The notes: a model not told the origin generated them from the sequence alone. A stretch of DNA of 64,000 nucleotides from Neostapfia colusana (GCA_030760725.1 JASWHV010000018.1:16400273-16464272), one strand, 5' to 3'. Shown: positions 36,001 through 47,793, numbered from the stretch's first letter. Numbers and translations are program-made.

Positions 36001-37267
36001 AGTTGGAAGCTACTCACGAGTTTAGGGCTGGTTTACTCGGAATGGGTCAAAAATATAAATGATGAAGAAAGTTCACACATAAGAAATGGGGACCGGGCAG
36101 GGAGGTTTTGATGCAGCAGGCTGTGGACCGTGCGTGCATAGCCCTACCTGTGTCGGTTAAGGCCCGTCCGTGCTTGGCCCTGTTGGACAAGTTTGAGTTG
36201 TGTACCGGGCGCATACTGGCTATATGGGACCCCAGGAAACCAATGTACCTTGGGAGATCCATATTGGAACTTTTCTAACTGCCTTAGGCTTTTGGCGTCA
36301 GGGTAGCAGGAGGTAACTCACTCAATAACATACCACTGCGGGTATGTACCTTGAGGGAGCTTGCGGACTCGGGGCAGTTACACCGTGTCCTGTGTGGAAG
36401 ATCTTGGGAAAGGTGGCCGCGTACAACGTCAGTCGAGGTTGCTGCTGGCAACTCGGAGTGCGGGTGTACGTGTCATGTAGTCCGGGCGTGTACTGATTCG
36501 AATCACCGTCGCTCACGGTTATATGAGCATACTTGCCCACTGCGTCTTGACGTAGTAACAACTGAACTGGTTTTCTTTTGAACTTGATAAGGCTCTTATG
36601 TAAGTTGTATTGCAACCATGATTGAATTAGAGATAGGCTCATTAAACTTTATTTTTACTTTGTGCAAGAAGCATCACAACAAAGCGTTTCTTGTTTGATT
36701 GTGGAGTTGCGATGCTGTTCGGCTCAAGGTCTGTACAATGAGGCTTAAAAATCTGAAAGTTAAGTATCTACATTAGGCGAGTCCTTTATGCAAATCTAGC
36801 TAACCCAATTACAACCGTCGTGCATGTAGAGTTTTTTGTTTAGGAGAGACGGATCAGTCTTGCTGAGCCTATGTGCTCACGCTTGCTATATGAGTGGTTT
36901 TGCAGGTTAACATCGATGCTAAGAAGAAGGATGTCCGGTGAGACACAGAGACTTCTGAGTCATATAACACATGGAGAACCCAGCCGCTGCTGTTGTCTTC
37001 GTGTTGCTAGCGAGAGGGGTCCGCTGGCTGGACTTCATCTCGAGTGCTCTTTAGTTATTCGACGTGAGTTGTTTATAGACTTCCGCTATAGTTACTTGAT
37101 GTAAACTATTTACAAAGAAAAATTTGTAAGCTTCCGCTATTGTTTTATGTAATACTTTGTTTCTTATCTGTGTGCTGTTGGGTGCTGCACAATACGGCAC
37201 CACCCAATGCGGTTCCCAGGCGAGTGCCACGTCCCCGTGACTGAACGGGCGGCGTCGGGCCGTCTCA
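33025..37267 (+). repeat. 3' LTR of element II (complete, 4,243 bp)
   Basis: It starts TGTAAAGGTCCC after the polypurine tract and ends CGTCTCA at 37267, where element I LTR sequence resumes. It is the only full LTR copy of the three. A TATA-like TGTATAGAACAC at about 33646, followed by GC-rich sequence, may mark the promoter. The open frames within it (33704-34201, 36322-36642 and others) recur in the other LTR copies and show no domain. Confidence 0.92.
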
Positions 37268-37750
37268 GAAATGTTGAATTCAAATGTTTGAATTCTGGTG
37301 TGGAGTTTGAATTGAGTATGGTTATTTGAATTTAAAATGGAATTTGAATTCTCCCTTGTGCATTGTTCCAAAACATAGCAAACCAACTCCAAAGTTTCTG
37401 ATTTTTGGCATGACTGCTAATTCAAATGTGGAGAACACATTTGTGGAACAAAATTTGCAAATTGAGGAAGTTGGGGTTTCAAACTGAAATCTAAATTCAG
37501 ATTAGAGGGCTTCCTCTTTTAATCCCAAACAAATATTAGAACCCCTCCAAATGAGGTAAAATTTGGGAGGTTGAATATTTGAAATGTGAAGGCCCAAGTT
37601 ATGAATTTAGATCTCCATGTTGGAAGTTTTTGGGAGGTTTGAATCATCACTTTGAACTCACACCGTTATAATCCAAAGTTTTAGTTCCCCTTATTTTTCC
37701 TAAGGGTACATATGATGAAATTCTTGCTACCACTTTTTGGGGATTTTACA
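37268..37750 (-). repeat. Outer piece of the 5' LTR of element I
   Basis: It aligns nearly base for base with 1470-1953 of the 3' LTR and ends TTTTACA at 37750, the minus-strand LTR start TGTAAAA. The first five bases (GAAAT) are the expected right-hand target duplication of element II; the left copy was deleted. CTGAT at 37751-37755 would be one target-duplication copy for element I; the other lies outside the window. Confidence 0.9.
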
Positions 37751-38290
37751 CTGATCCTTTTGGTTTATATGTGAAGGATCTTTCTACCCGGCAACTTCTT
37801 TTTTGATGTGATAGCTCAGGGCCCCTGTACACTCTTCGACTTCCTACTTCCACTGCATCTCCGCCTTTTGCCCTACTACGACAACTTCATCCACCACTTG
37901 GCATTGTCGGCTTGGCCATCCTGGTGTAGATGCCATGTCTAAGTTGTCCAGTAGTTTAGTTACCTCGTGTACTAGGGGCTCACATGATTCTTTATGTCAT
38001 GCCTGGTCGCCATGTTCGGCTTCCTTTTCTGACTTCTATGATTCATGTTGAGCACATTTTTGATCTTATTCATTGTGATTAATTTGTGGACATCACCTAT
38101 TACCTGTGTGTCAGGCTTTAATTATTACTTGGTGATAATTGATAATTTTTCACATTTTCTGTGGACTTTTCCTTTACGTCTGAATTCTGAGACATATTTC
38201 ACTCTTTCTCACTTCTTCATTTGGGTGTCCACTCAGTTCAGGCGCACTATCTGAGCTATTCAGTGCGAGAACGGATGCGAGTTTTATAAC
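37751..38290 (+). pseudogene. Copia pre-integrase and integrase core, decayed
   Basis: Translation gives DPFGLYVKDLSTRQL, an in-frame stop, SGPLYTLRLPTST, and later WTSPITCVSGFNYYLVIIDNF, where the first catalytic Asp region would normally be. A TGA at about 38251 interrupts the segment before the QCENGCEF motif, which holds the region of the second Asp. Several shifts; no open frame over 70 codons. Confidence 0.7.
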
Positions 38291-38293
38291 TCG

Positions 38294-39505
38294 GTGTTTC
38301 GTAACTTTCTCTTCGCACATGGAGTCCAGTTGCACATGTCTTGTCCACATACCTCTTCTCAGAATGGCAAGACTGAGTGCATGATTCGTACCACCAATAA
38401 TTTCATGTGCTTCCTGATGTTCCAGGCATCCATTCCTTCCCGGTACTGGGTAGAGGCCCTTCACACTGCCACCCTCCTGATTAATCGCCTTTCCACCAAG
38501 GGGATTCGTGTCCCCACTCCTTACTTTGCTTTATACGGCACCACTCCTCTTTACAACCACCTTCAAGTTTTCAGGTGCGCTTGCTACCCTAATCTTTCTG
38601 ATACCGCCCCACATAAGCTTGCACCTCGCTCAACGCGTTGTGTTTTCCTTGGGTATTCCCTTCATCATAAAGGGTACCAGTGTCTTGATCTCACCACTCA
38701 CCGCCTTTTGATCTCTCAACAAGTCGTCTTTGACGAGTCCTCCTTTCCTTTCTCCACTTCCTCCTCTGGTTCCACCGCAGAGTTGGATTCTCTTTTTCCT
38801 ACTGACTTCGAGGCTGCTCCCCAGCTGCCTTGGCCTCTCTTCTGCAGGCACGACACACGCTGTGCCATGCGCGGCCCCGGAGCCCCGACCTCACCTGCTG
38901 CACCACGTGCGGCATCGGCGTCCCCGACGTCGCCTGCTGCACCTCGTGCGGCCCCAACATCACCAGCTATGTCACATGCAGCCATGGCATCCCTGACGTT
39001 GCCTGCTGTAAGACCAACGTCCCCGATGTCGCCAGCTGTGCCATGCGCGGCCCCGACGTCCCCGGCGTCACCAGCTGCGCCACGCGAGGCCTCGGTATCC
39101 CCAACATCACCAGCTATGCCTCCTATGAACCGAACTTCTCGGTTCACCAACCCCACACTTGTCTATCAGCGACGAGCGTGGGTTGGTGCACCAGCTCCAG
39201 CTGCGCCACGCGCGGCACCGGAGCCCTCGACGTCACCCGCTGCGCCATGCGCGGCCACGGAACCCGCTCTTGTCTATCAGCGACAGGAGCGGGGTGGTTC
39301 TCCGGCTCTTGCTTTCTCTGAGCCTTCGGTGTACCATCCTCCTTTGCTCCACAGGGACTCGGGTCACGTTCACCCAATGGTGACTCGACGTGCTGCTGGG
39401 GTCCCTCGGCTAGTTGATCGCTTCTCCGGGGTCGTCATCTCGTCGAAGACTTCTCCACTGTCCGCCTCCTCTTCAATCTCGCCTATACCGACTTCCATGT
39501 CGTAG
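38294..39505 (+). pseudogene. Copia integrase C-terminus with expanded Ala-Pro hinge
   Basis: A 403-codon frame. It starts in the integrase core with HTSSQNGKTECMIRT, holding the catalytic Glu, then SRYWVEALHTATLLINRL and CVFLGYSLHHKGYQCLD, the conserved copia C-terminal module. From about residue 190 it becomes a low-complexity hinge rich in Ala, Pro, Ser and Thr, made of repeated SPAAPRAA-like units. The hinge links integrase to RT, which follows in another frame. Confidence 0.85.
38870..39250 (+). repeat. Coding minisatellite in the copia hinge
   Basis: GC-rich degenerate repeats around the motif CCCCGACGTCRCC...GCNGCRCCRCGYGCGGC, with imperfect units of roughly 30-50 bp. All frames stay open over long stretches, which creates the spurious overlapping frames seen on both strands here. 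Confidence 0.7.
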
Positions 39506-40472
39506 CACCCTCGCCGATCCTCACTGGCATCGCGCTATGGAGGAAGAGTATGCGGACCTCCTTGCCATCTGGATCTGGGATCTGGTTCCCCATCCTGGTC
39601 GTGGCAATGTTGTGACGGACAAGTGGGTGTTCACGCATAAGAAGAAGGCGTATGGTTGCTTCGAGAGGTACAAGTCTCAGTGGGTACTTCAGAGCTTCAC
39701 TCAGCGCCCTGGAGTCGACTACGATGCGACCTTCAGTCCGGTGGTGAAGCCGGTGATGGTTCATACTGTTCTGTCGCTGACTCTCTCGCTCTCTTGGCCT
39801 GTCTACCAGTTGGACATCAAGAACGCCTTCCTCCACGGCACTCTGACAGAGACGGTGTATTGCAGTCAGCCGATAGGGTTCGTTGACTTAGCTCATCCAG
39901 ATATGGTCTGTACACTGAACAAGTCCATGTATGGTTTGAAGCAGGCACCCTGAGCCTGGTATAGTCGGTCCGCCTCCTTCTTGGTCTGCTGGGCTTCGTT
40001 GAGGCCAAGTCGGACACTTTGCTGTTTGTCTATCGACGTGACGGTGACACTGTCTACCTTCCCCTGTTCGTCGATGACATTATACTGACGGCGTCCAGTC
40101 TGGCTCTCCTTCAGCGCACTATCTTTACCTTACAGCGAGAGTTTGCTATGATGGACTTGGGCCACCTTCGCCACTTCCTGGGTAGTGCGGTCGAGGGCCG
40201 ACCAGGTGGCCTATTCCTTCAACAGTGACAGTACTACCTGGAAATCCTCCAGCGAGCAGGCATGGCTGAGTGCAAGCCATGCTCCACTCCGGTGGATACC
40301 CAGGCGAAGGTCTCTTCTTCCGACAGGACACCCATCAGTGACCCCATTGCTTATAGGAGTCATGCAGGTGCCCTTTAGTTCCTCACCTTCATCTGGCCAG
40401 ATATCTCCTACGCGGTTCAGCAAGTGTTCCTCCACATGCATGACCCGTGGGGGCCGCACCTCACCACTGTGA
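39414..40472 (+). pseudogene. Copia reverse transcriptase and RNase H start, broken
   Basis: 39414-39953: DPHWHRAMEEEYADL, DKWVFTHKKK, YQLDIKNAFLHG and SMYGLKQAP, ending at TGA 39951 (normally Arg). 40019-40228: PLFVDDIILTASS with the catalytic Asp pair intact, then LGHLRHFLGSAV. 40185-40472 carries pieces of the RNase H approach in another frame, ending at HLTTVKWILR. At least three breaks. Confidence 0.87.
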
Positions 40473-40496
40473 AGTGGATTCTTCGCCCTCCTGATG

Positions 40497-41290
40497 ATCC
40501 TTTTGCTAAAGTGAAATTTACTATACCCTCTTTTTATGGTGCCTATGAGGCTGAGGCTTATCTTGATTGGGAGATGATAGTAGAGCAAAAAAGTAATGCC
40601 CATCTTATTCCGGAACAACATAGGGTTCGTTCAGCAACTAGTGAGTTTAAGGATTTTGCTATCATATGGTGGAATGAACTTGTTAAAACTAGGACTGATC
40701 CTCCAACATGGGAGAGATTAAAAGATGCTATGCGTGTTCGATCTGTTCCTCCTTCTTTTCAGTGCGACCTTCAAAAAAAATTGCAACGCTTGGACCAAGG
40801 TAACATGTCCGTAGAGGAGTATTATCAAGAGTTACAGAAAGGTATGTTGCGCTGTGGGGTAGTAGAGGACATTGATGATAAAATAGCTCGTTTTTTATGG
40901 GGGGTTGAGACGTGAAATTCAGGACATTGTTGATTACAAAGAATATGATACTGTTATTAGATTGTTTCAGCTTGCTATGTTGGCAGAAAAATAATTGCAG
41001 GGACGCCAACAACAGCAACATCGTAGAAGGAGCACCTTCACGTCGTGTTCAACGTATACACCATCCAAAACAGCACCATCTTCGAGTTTTCATGCAGCCA
41101 CTATGCCATCCAATGGCGGCCAACGATCAACACCTGCTGCTGCGCCTCCTCGCGTGCAGGACGGTGGCAAGACGACACCATTCAAGCCTACGTCTTGAAC
41201 ACCTTCTACGAGTTGCACTTTCGACATCAAGTGTCATCGCTGTCAGGGACTTGGTCACATGATCAAAGATTGCCCAAGCAAGCGAGCATA
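40497..41290 (+). pseudogene. gag and zinc knuckle (element V)
   Basis: The open part to 40915 has FTIPSFYGAYEAEAYLDWE, ATSEFKDFAIIWWNELVK, and SVEEYYQELQKGMLRCGV, the retrotransposon gag fold. The frame then shifts; the next segment reads EIQDIVDYKEYDTVIRLF in another phase. A CCHC knuckle (CHRCQGLGHMIKDC) lies near 41230. The true N-terminus is lost at the junction with the copia fragment. Confidence 0.85.
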
Positions 41291-41303
41291 CTAGCACGCA
41301 ACG

Positions 41304-41938
41304 ATGGCGGGTAAGAATAGTACTTCGGATGTTGAAGATGAATATTCTCTTGCTACTAACATTGCAGACACAAATGATGACCATTATAGCTCCGACCAAG
41401 AGTTACTTGGTACAGAAGCGACGGAGCAGTATAGGAGCATCATTGTGCAGCGTGCTTTGAGCTCCAAAGTGGAGGCCAACGACAAGCTACAACGACACAA
41501 TCTCTTTCACATGTTCCTCGTCGTCAAGGATTGTCGTGTACACACTATAATTGATGGAGGCAGCTGCAATAACTTGGTGAACATGGATGTCGTCAATAGA
41601 CTAGGATTGACAACAAGAGCACACCCTCATCCATACCACAATCAATGGTTCAACAACAGCGGTAAGGTAAGGTAACTCAAACAGAAGGAGTACATTTTTT
41701 GATTGATTCTTACAATGATTTTGCTGATTTTGATGTTGTGCCTATGGATGCTTGTTCTCTTTTATTGGGTCGTCCTTGGGAATTTGATATGGATGCTATT
41801 CATCATGGTAGAACCAATAAATATACTCTCATGCATAAAGGAAAGAAAATCACTTTGCTTCTAATGACCCCTGCTGAAATTGTGCATTTTGAGAAGAGAG
41901 CACTTAACGATGATAAAGCAACAAAAACTAAAATATGA
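41304..41938 (+). pseudogene. Protease region (element V)
   Basis: 41304-41675 includes VHTIIDGGSCNNLVNMDVV, the aspartic protease motif with Asp-Gly-Gly, where DSG is more common; it ends at a stop at 41673. 41699-41938 continues with DVVPMDACSLLLGRPWEFD and a KGKKITLLLMTPAE linker to RT. Confidence 0.82.
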
Positions 41939-42059
41939 AAACAGCAAGTCATTAAGTTAAAATCACCTTCATTGCTCACAACTAAATCTGATGTTGCTGA
42001 TTTATTTGATGCTAAGGGGATGTGCTATGCTTTAGTATGCTAAGAAGTCATATTTTCAC

Positions 42060-42877
42060 TTCATAAATTGTCTATTGTATTGCCCCCTGCTATTGCTAAC
42101 CTTTTGCAGGAGTTTGAGGATGTGTTTTCCTCCGAGATACCCCCTGGGCTGCCATCTATGAGGGGAATTGAACACAAGATTGACTTGATTCCGGGAGCAA
42201 GTTTGCCAAATCGTGTGGCGTACATGGCGAATCCTTAGGAGAATAAGAAAATTCAGCAACAAGTTCAAGATCTTTTGGACCTCGGGTACATTCGTGAAAG
42301 CCTTAGCCCTTGTTCCGTTCCTATTATTTTGGTACCTAAGAAAGATGGTATTTAGCGCATGCGTGTTGATTTTCGAGCGATTAATAACATCACCATTCGA
42401 CATCGTTATCCTATTCCTCGCTTAGATGACATGGTTGATTAACTGAGTGGTGCTATCATTTTTATAAAAATTGACTTGCGTAGTGGTTACTACCAAATAA
42501 GAATGGCATTAGGAGACGAATGGAAAACTACATTTAAAACAAAGTTTGGCTTTTATGAGTGGTTAGTCATGCCTTTTGGTTTAACTAATGCACCTAGCAC
42601 TTTCATGCGATTAATGAACGAGGTTTTACGTGCTTTTATTGGAAAATTTGTGGTGGTTTACTTTGATGATATCCTCATTTACAACAAATCATATGACGAA
42701 TACCTCTCGCATTTACGTGCTGTTTTTTCTGTTTTGAGAGATACAGCTTGTTTGGTAACCTTGAAAAGTGCGTCTTTTGCACAAATTGAGTATCGTTTCT
42801 TGGCTATGTCGTTTCCTCAGAGTGAATTGATATGGATGAGGCAAAAATTGTTGCAATCACTAGCTGGCCAACTCTAA
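42060..42877 (+). pseudogene. Reverse transcriptase (element V)
   Basis: 42060-42475 encodes RT fingers with at least three in-frame stops (near 42236, 42353 and 42440). 42476-42877 is open: [26 protein letters not shown] and [13 protein letters not shown]. The catalytic FDD is intact. The thumb after 42780 is shifted. Confidence 0.86.
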
Positions 42878-43428
42878 CAACCGTCACACAGGTGCGTAGT
42901 TTTCTTGGTCTTGCAGGTTTTTATCGTTGCTTTGTGCGGGATTTCAGCACCATTGCAGCACCTCTCCACGAGCTAACGAAGAAAGGAGTGCCGTTTCAAT
43001 GGGGTGAATAGAAACAACAAGCTTTCGATACTCAAATCAAAGCTTACAAAAGCACCATTGCTGCAAGTTCCTTATTTTGACAAGACCTTTGAGCTCGAAT
43101 TCGATGCAAGCGACATTGGTATTGGAGGCGTTCTCATACAAGGAGGTAAACCGGTTGCTTTCTTTAGTGAAAAACCGCATGGTCTTTCTCTGAATTATTC
43201 TACTTATGATAAGGAATTGTATGCATTAGTGCGAGTTTTACAAACTTGGCAACAATATCTTTGGTCTAGGGAGTTTGACATACATTCCGATCATAAATCT
43301 TTGAAGTATCTTAAGTGTCAAACCAATCTGAATAAACGACATGCTAAATGGATTGAGTTTATTCCATCATTAAGCATAAGAACGAGAAGGAAAATGTCAT
43401 TGCCGATGCATTATCTAGATGATATACC
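42878..43428 (+). pseudogene. RT thumb and RNase H (element V)
   Basis: 42890-43003 codes for [20 protein letters not shown] thumb sequence in another frame. From 43004: [18 protein letters not shown] (first RNase H Asp), [14 protein letters not shown] (Glu) and [11 protein letters not shown] (Asp). The normal ADALSR end is lost to a shift near 43390. Confidence 0.82.
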
Positions 43429-44358
43429 ATGCTGTCCCAACTTGATCACAAAATCTTTGGTTTGGAAACAATAAAAGAATTATACCCTACTGATTTGGAC
43501 TTAAAAGATGCTTTTGCAAATTATAGAGAAGGAAGAACATGGAATAAATATGTGCTGCGAGATGGTCTCCTATATCATGCTAACAAGCTATGCATTCCAG
43601 CTAGCTCCGTTCGTCTATTGCTTTTGCAGGAAGCACATGGAGGAGGTTTGATGGGACATTTTGGAGTGAAGAAAATTGAGGACGTGCTGTCCACACACTT
43701 CTTTTGGCTGAAGATGAGGCGTGATGTTGAGTGCTACGTGTCATGATGCACTACTTGTAATAAAGTAAGTCTCGCCTTAACCCACATGGTGTTTATATGC
43801 CTCTTCCTGTTCCTAGTGCATCTTGGTAGGATATTTCTATGGACTTTGTTTTGGGATTGCCTAGGACTGAGAGGGGGAGGGATAGTATTTTTTGTGGTTG
43901 TTGATCGTTTCTCTAAAATGGCGGACTTTATACCATGTCATAAGAACGATAATGCTTCACACATTGCTGATTTGTTTATGACTAAAATTGTTCGTTTATA
44001 TGGTGTGTCAAATACCATTGTTTTTGATCGTGATGCAAAATTTTTAAGTCATTTTTAGAGAACCTTGTGGTATATAGGCACCAAGTTGCTGTTTTCAACT
44101 ACATGTCACCCACAAACGGATGGACATACCGAGGTAGTTAATCGTACTTTATCCACCATGTTGGGGGCTGTCTTGAAAACAAATTTAAAGTTGTGGGTGG
44201 AGTGTTTACCACATATAGAATTTTCTTACAACAGATCCGTTCACTCCACGACGAAGGTAAGCCAATTCCAGGTAGTGTATGATTTCAATCCCCGTGCTCC
44301 TATTGATTTACTACCTTTGCCTCCTTCTGAAACTATAAATTTGGATGCTACACAATGA
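43429..44358 (+). pseudogene. Integrase (element V), broken
   Basis: 43429-43746 has the zinc-finger His pair (EAHGGGLMGHFGVKK), with a stop directly before the CTTC half. 43786-44058 carries [18 protein letters not shown] and [15 protein letters not shown] (second Asp). 44065-44358 carries [16 protein letters not shown] (catalytic Glu) and [15 protein letters not shown]. Confidence 0.85.
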
Positions 44359-45010
44359 TCTGAATTCATTCTTAAGATGCATGAAAATACAAAGAAAAAA
44401 TATAGAAAGGATAAATGAGAGATATAGGATTGCAGGTAGTAGAGGTAGAAAGGAAGTAAAACTTGAACCAGGGGATTTGGTGTGTTTATATTTGAGTAAA
44501 GAGCGATTTCCAGACTTGAAAAAATATAAACTTATGTCACATGCTGCTGTTCCTTTTAAGATTGTTGAAAAGATTAATGATAATGCATATAAGTTTGATT
44601 TGCCCCTCGATTTCGCGGTTAGTCCCACATTTAACATTTCAGATTTATGGCCATATTTGATAGAAGAAGATGAACTTGAGTTGAGGACGACTCCGATTCA
44701 AGAGGGGAAGGATGATGAGGACATCACAACAGCAGATACACACATTGATCTACAAGGACCAACGACAAGAGCACGAGCACGATTACTAAATAAGCAGGTG
44801 AACTCATTTCTAATTTCCTTTGCATATAAGTTTGAGAATAGATTGCTATATGATGATTTAATTGTTATCAGGAACATTGGAGAAGATCATCAAGTGAAGG
44901 GTAGAGGACTTCGGAACATGGAGAACGAGCTGGGACGTCCACAAGTTGATGGAGATAGTTTACATCTCGGACTCGAGTTCAACTCGGAATCCAGGAACAG
45001 TCCACCTTAA
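44345..45010 (+). pseudogene. Integrase C-terminal domain (element V)
   Basis: A 221-codon frame: LEPGDLVCLYLSKERFPDL, then FKIVEKINDNAYKFDLP and PTFNISDLWPY, the standard C-terminal fold. A TRARARLLNKQV motif follows and a long tail without recognised fold (to 45010). Such tails in CRM-type elements can run into the LTR; that is possible here but not shown. Confidence 0.8.
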
Positions 45011-45580
45011 AACGGACGCCCAGGATGCATACTGACTCTGTTTTCGACGTTCTACATATGCACGAAAAGAGGAGGAGATAAACTTTCCAATGACTCTGGT
45101 CCCATATCAAAATTCCTCCAGAGTCATCGGGAATCATCGAAACAAATAGATCCCAGAGTTCTGTCCAGTGCTGCGCCACCGTATTAGGCTTTTGGGCCTT
45201 GTATCCCATATGAGTCCATTAGAGACGCGTCTGAGGGTTTTTTGACAGAACCCTAGCCTTTAAATACTGTAGCCTCCAGCCACAATGGGTGGGTTTTGCT
45301 TAGATAAACAGCTGCTGTTCTACGGTTTTTGTGACACCCCAACTTCATGATTTTCAGATCGTGTCTTCTACGTTCTTGCTCGTGTTCTCAGTTGCACTTG
45401 CAGAGATTAGCCTTCTTGTCGAGGTCAAGTGTGTGTTGCACGGTTGATAACCAACAGAGCAGTGGTGTAGTGATTGCAGGGGTGTTCGAATTGCTCGAGT
45501 GCTGTGGATCATCAACGTCGAGTTCTCCACCTCAATCGACCTACCTTTCGAAAGATCGGGCCTAGCCTTCTCATCACATA
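45011..45580 (+). repeat. Probable 3' LTR of element V
   Basis: Non-coding, with a TATA-like TTTAAATACTG at about 45259, and downstream text such as GATAACCAACAGAGCAGTGG and GAAAGATCGGGCC of the kind seen at plant gypsy LTR ends. No second LTR copy is in the window, so its borders are guesses. Confidence 0.5.
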
Positions 45581-45804
45581 GTGTCTAGGAACAGCGCTTA
45601 GAACAGCTAAGCTTCGTAGGGGTCCTGTGACTCTTGTCATCCGGGGTGGGTTGCTGCCTTCTTCCACGGCCTGTTTCCTCCTATCACCCGAAGGAAGCCA
45701 GAAATAAGAAAAATCTACCCTACCATGCGTACCTTCTTTACAGTTTGTGCTTACTCAAGCATATCAACTGTAAATGGCATATCCGGAGCCTGTCCTACAT
45801 ACTT

Positions 45805-46555
45805 GTACTAGGTCCCGTGGCACTGGAAGGTCTCTTCGATGAAAGGTTAACGCGCGCGGGAGGTCCAGGGTGTGTAGCCTCCTATGCCTTGTTCCGTACC
45901 CCTAGCATGCACACCCTGCCTTCCCTACGCTACACCTGAGTAATTGGGGTCCAGAAAGAACACGTCTACGCACAAGAAAAGTAACCGGACCCCGGACACT
46001 GCCCCCTTTTCATGCTTTCTCCGTGTGGCCAGTCACTTTTTTCTTGTGTTCAACCATAGCAAGGGCTGTGCTATCCTTCTGCAGGCGGGTTTGCTTGAGG
46101 TACCTGTGGCGTACTCGGGATCCTGTGGTTGTCTCATTGCTCGAGGGCCCTATGGCACCGAATGGTCCCTCCCCCGAAAGGCTTATGCCAGAGGGAGGTC
46201 CAGGGTGTGTAGCCTACTATGCTTGGTTCCGTACCCCTAGCATGCACACCCTGCCTCTCCAGCGCTACAGTTCAGTACCGGGGAGCCGGGTGGCTCATAC
46301 CCCTGAGCAAGGTTTTAACCATAACTTAGGGACCTTTGGTTGTTTCATTGCCTAGGGTCCTTATGGCGCCGAATGGTCCTCCCCTGAAAGGCTTATGCCA
46401 GTGGGAGGTCCAGGGTATGTAGCCTGTTATGCCTGGTTTCGTACCCCTAGCGTGCACACCCTGCCTCTCCAGCGCTACAGCCCGGTACCGGGGAACCGGA
46501 CAGCTCATACCCCTGGGCAAGGCTTTGACCATAGCCCTGTCGACCCACATCGAAT
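45805..46555. repeat. 211-bp tandem repeat, about 2.5-3 copies
   Basis: Two neighbouring units start GGTTGTYTCATTGC at 46127 and 46338, a period of 211 bp. A third, more diverged copy of the inner 120 bp lies at 45815-45938. All three share GGAGGTCCAGGGT, then GTACCCCTAGC and GCACACCCTGCC. Confidence 0.85.
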
Positions 46556-47793
46556 TACCCAAGCCCTGTAGCTTAGCTCAGGACCGTAAGCCGCAGTAAA
46601 GCTACCAAACAAGGAAGAGTGACCAGAGAGCACGACTACTCCCTCTTTCTGCCATGTCTGCAGGTCCGCAGAGGTCCTTGGCATCTCGGACCACCCAGGG
46701 GGCCCGATGCTGACGTCCTGCCTCATCCAGTGGTAGGTGCACCCCAACACAAGGGCCACACCTACCAGGGGGCCATTACAATGAACCACGCGGGCAGGAC
46801 ATCGAGCCACTGCAGCAGCAAGAAGAAGACTCGGAGCGCTAGCTACGACAAGCTGAAGATAAGGGACGAACTTCCCTCAAGACCATGCGCTGCCATGGAA
46901 CCTTGAGGAGCAGTAGCCACACTGCCAGAGTGCCATGGGGCCTTACGCTGCTAAGGACCCAGAGGAACAAGCTCAGGACATCGGCAAAGAGCTACCTACT
47001 TCGCCCAAGTCATTCTGAACCTTTGCGCTACAAAGGGCCTGAAGTCTACATCAACAACTCAACACACAAGAATTGAAACAAAGAGTCTTCATTAATAACA
47101 GGGTTTTGGCATACAAAAGGGGATACAAGGCCACTGAGGAAATTAGCAGCTACAAGTCGGGCAATCTTCCGCTCCATGGCATACTTGGTTGTCCCCCAAG
47201 CCAACCTCTGCGCAGAGAGACGGTCACCTGCTATAAGCCTGAGGATGTCCAACAAACATATCAGTCTGACGCCTTAGTTCAAGTCACGCATCACTGATGT
47301 GCTACACCAAGGTAATGGTGACATCCAGTGTCACGTGGGCTAGACGCCATCGGTGGCAGTGGTTGTCCACAACAACGGCCAGTGTCGTGTGGGGCATGTC
47401 CTCTGGGCGCCTAGCCGGAGAAGGGCGATCTGCCGGCACCGGAAGAAGGTGAAGAACAGGGAGATTGAGCCTTCCTCCATCATACGCTAGATACCCCCCA
47501 GCACTGGCCTAGAGACACCCTACGAATTAGGGATCCTGTTCCCGATAGCTTCCCTTACCGTTGGCATGCCATTCGGATGGCTTGTGCTTCTATCTGGGAC
47601 GTCAAGGAGAGGGACGCCTCGGGGAGCCGCACCGAAGGCCGCACATACACAAACATCTCACAAAAGTGGATGAAGACGGCTACCGGTGTAACGACATAAG
47701 GTGGATGAGTGTGCTGGGAAGCGGAGGCTTCTAGTGCGCAAGAGGAGAACAAAGGCCGCATGATGATGGAGGGTTCCACCCAACACCGGAGGG

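Larger units (their letters stand above)
11211..37267 (+). mobile_element. Compound gypsy element II: LTR-int A-LTR-int B-LTR
   Basis: Three LTR copies (11211-15170, 21131-23750, 33025-37267) flank two internal regions (15171-21132 and 23751-33024). Both internal copies start with a tRNA-Met primer site and encode the same gag-pol family. The element splits the 5' LTR of element I, whose sequence resumes at 37268. No foreign DNA lies between the two units, so this looks like a tandem array formed by unequal recombination, with deletions at 11207/11211 and at about 21131. Polyprotein style and 4.2-kb LTRs suggest the Del/Tekay lineage. Confidence 0.9.
37751..40496 (+). mobile_element. Truncated copia element (integrase to RNase H)
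   Basis: Copia order (integrase before RT) is clear. It begins inside the region before integrase (DPFGLYVKDLSTRQL) because element I cuts it off, and ends inside RNase H, where it meets gypsy gag sequence. No LTR of this element lies in the window. Lineage unresolved. Confidence 0.85.
40497..45580 (+). mobile_element. Degenerate gypsy element V (second lineage)
   Basis: Gag, zinc knuckle, protease, RT, RNase H and integrase follow in gypsy order, then a probable LTR. Motifs (LLGRPWEFDMDAIHHGRTNKY, TRARARLLNKQV) differ from elements I-III, so this is another lineage, possibly Reina- or CRM-like; I cannot settle which. The 5' LTR and the start of gag are missing. Confidence 0.82.

Noticed and set aside
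45330..45340. TGTGACACCCC, like the start of the solo LTR
   Set aside because: The match ends after about ten bases and no matching end or target duplication was seen; chance.
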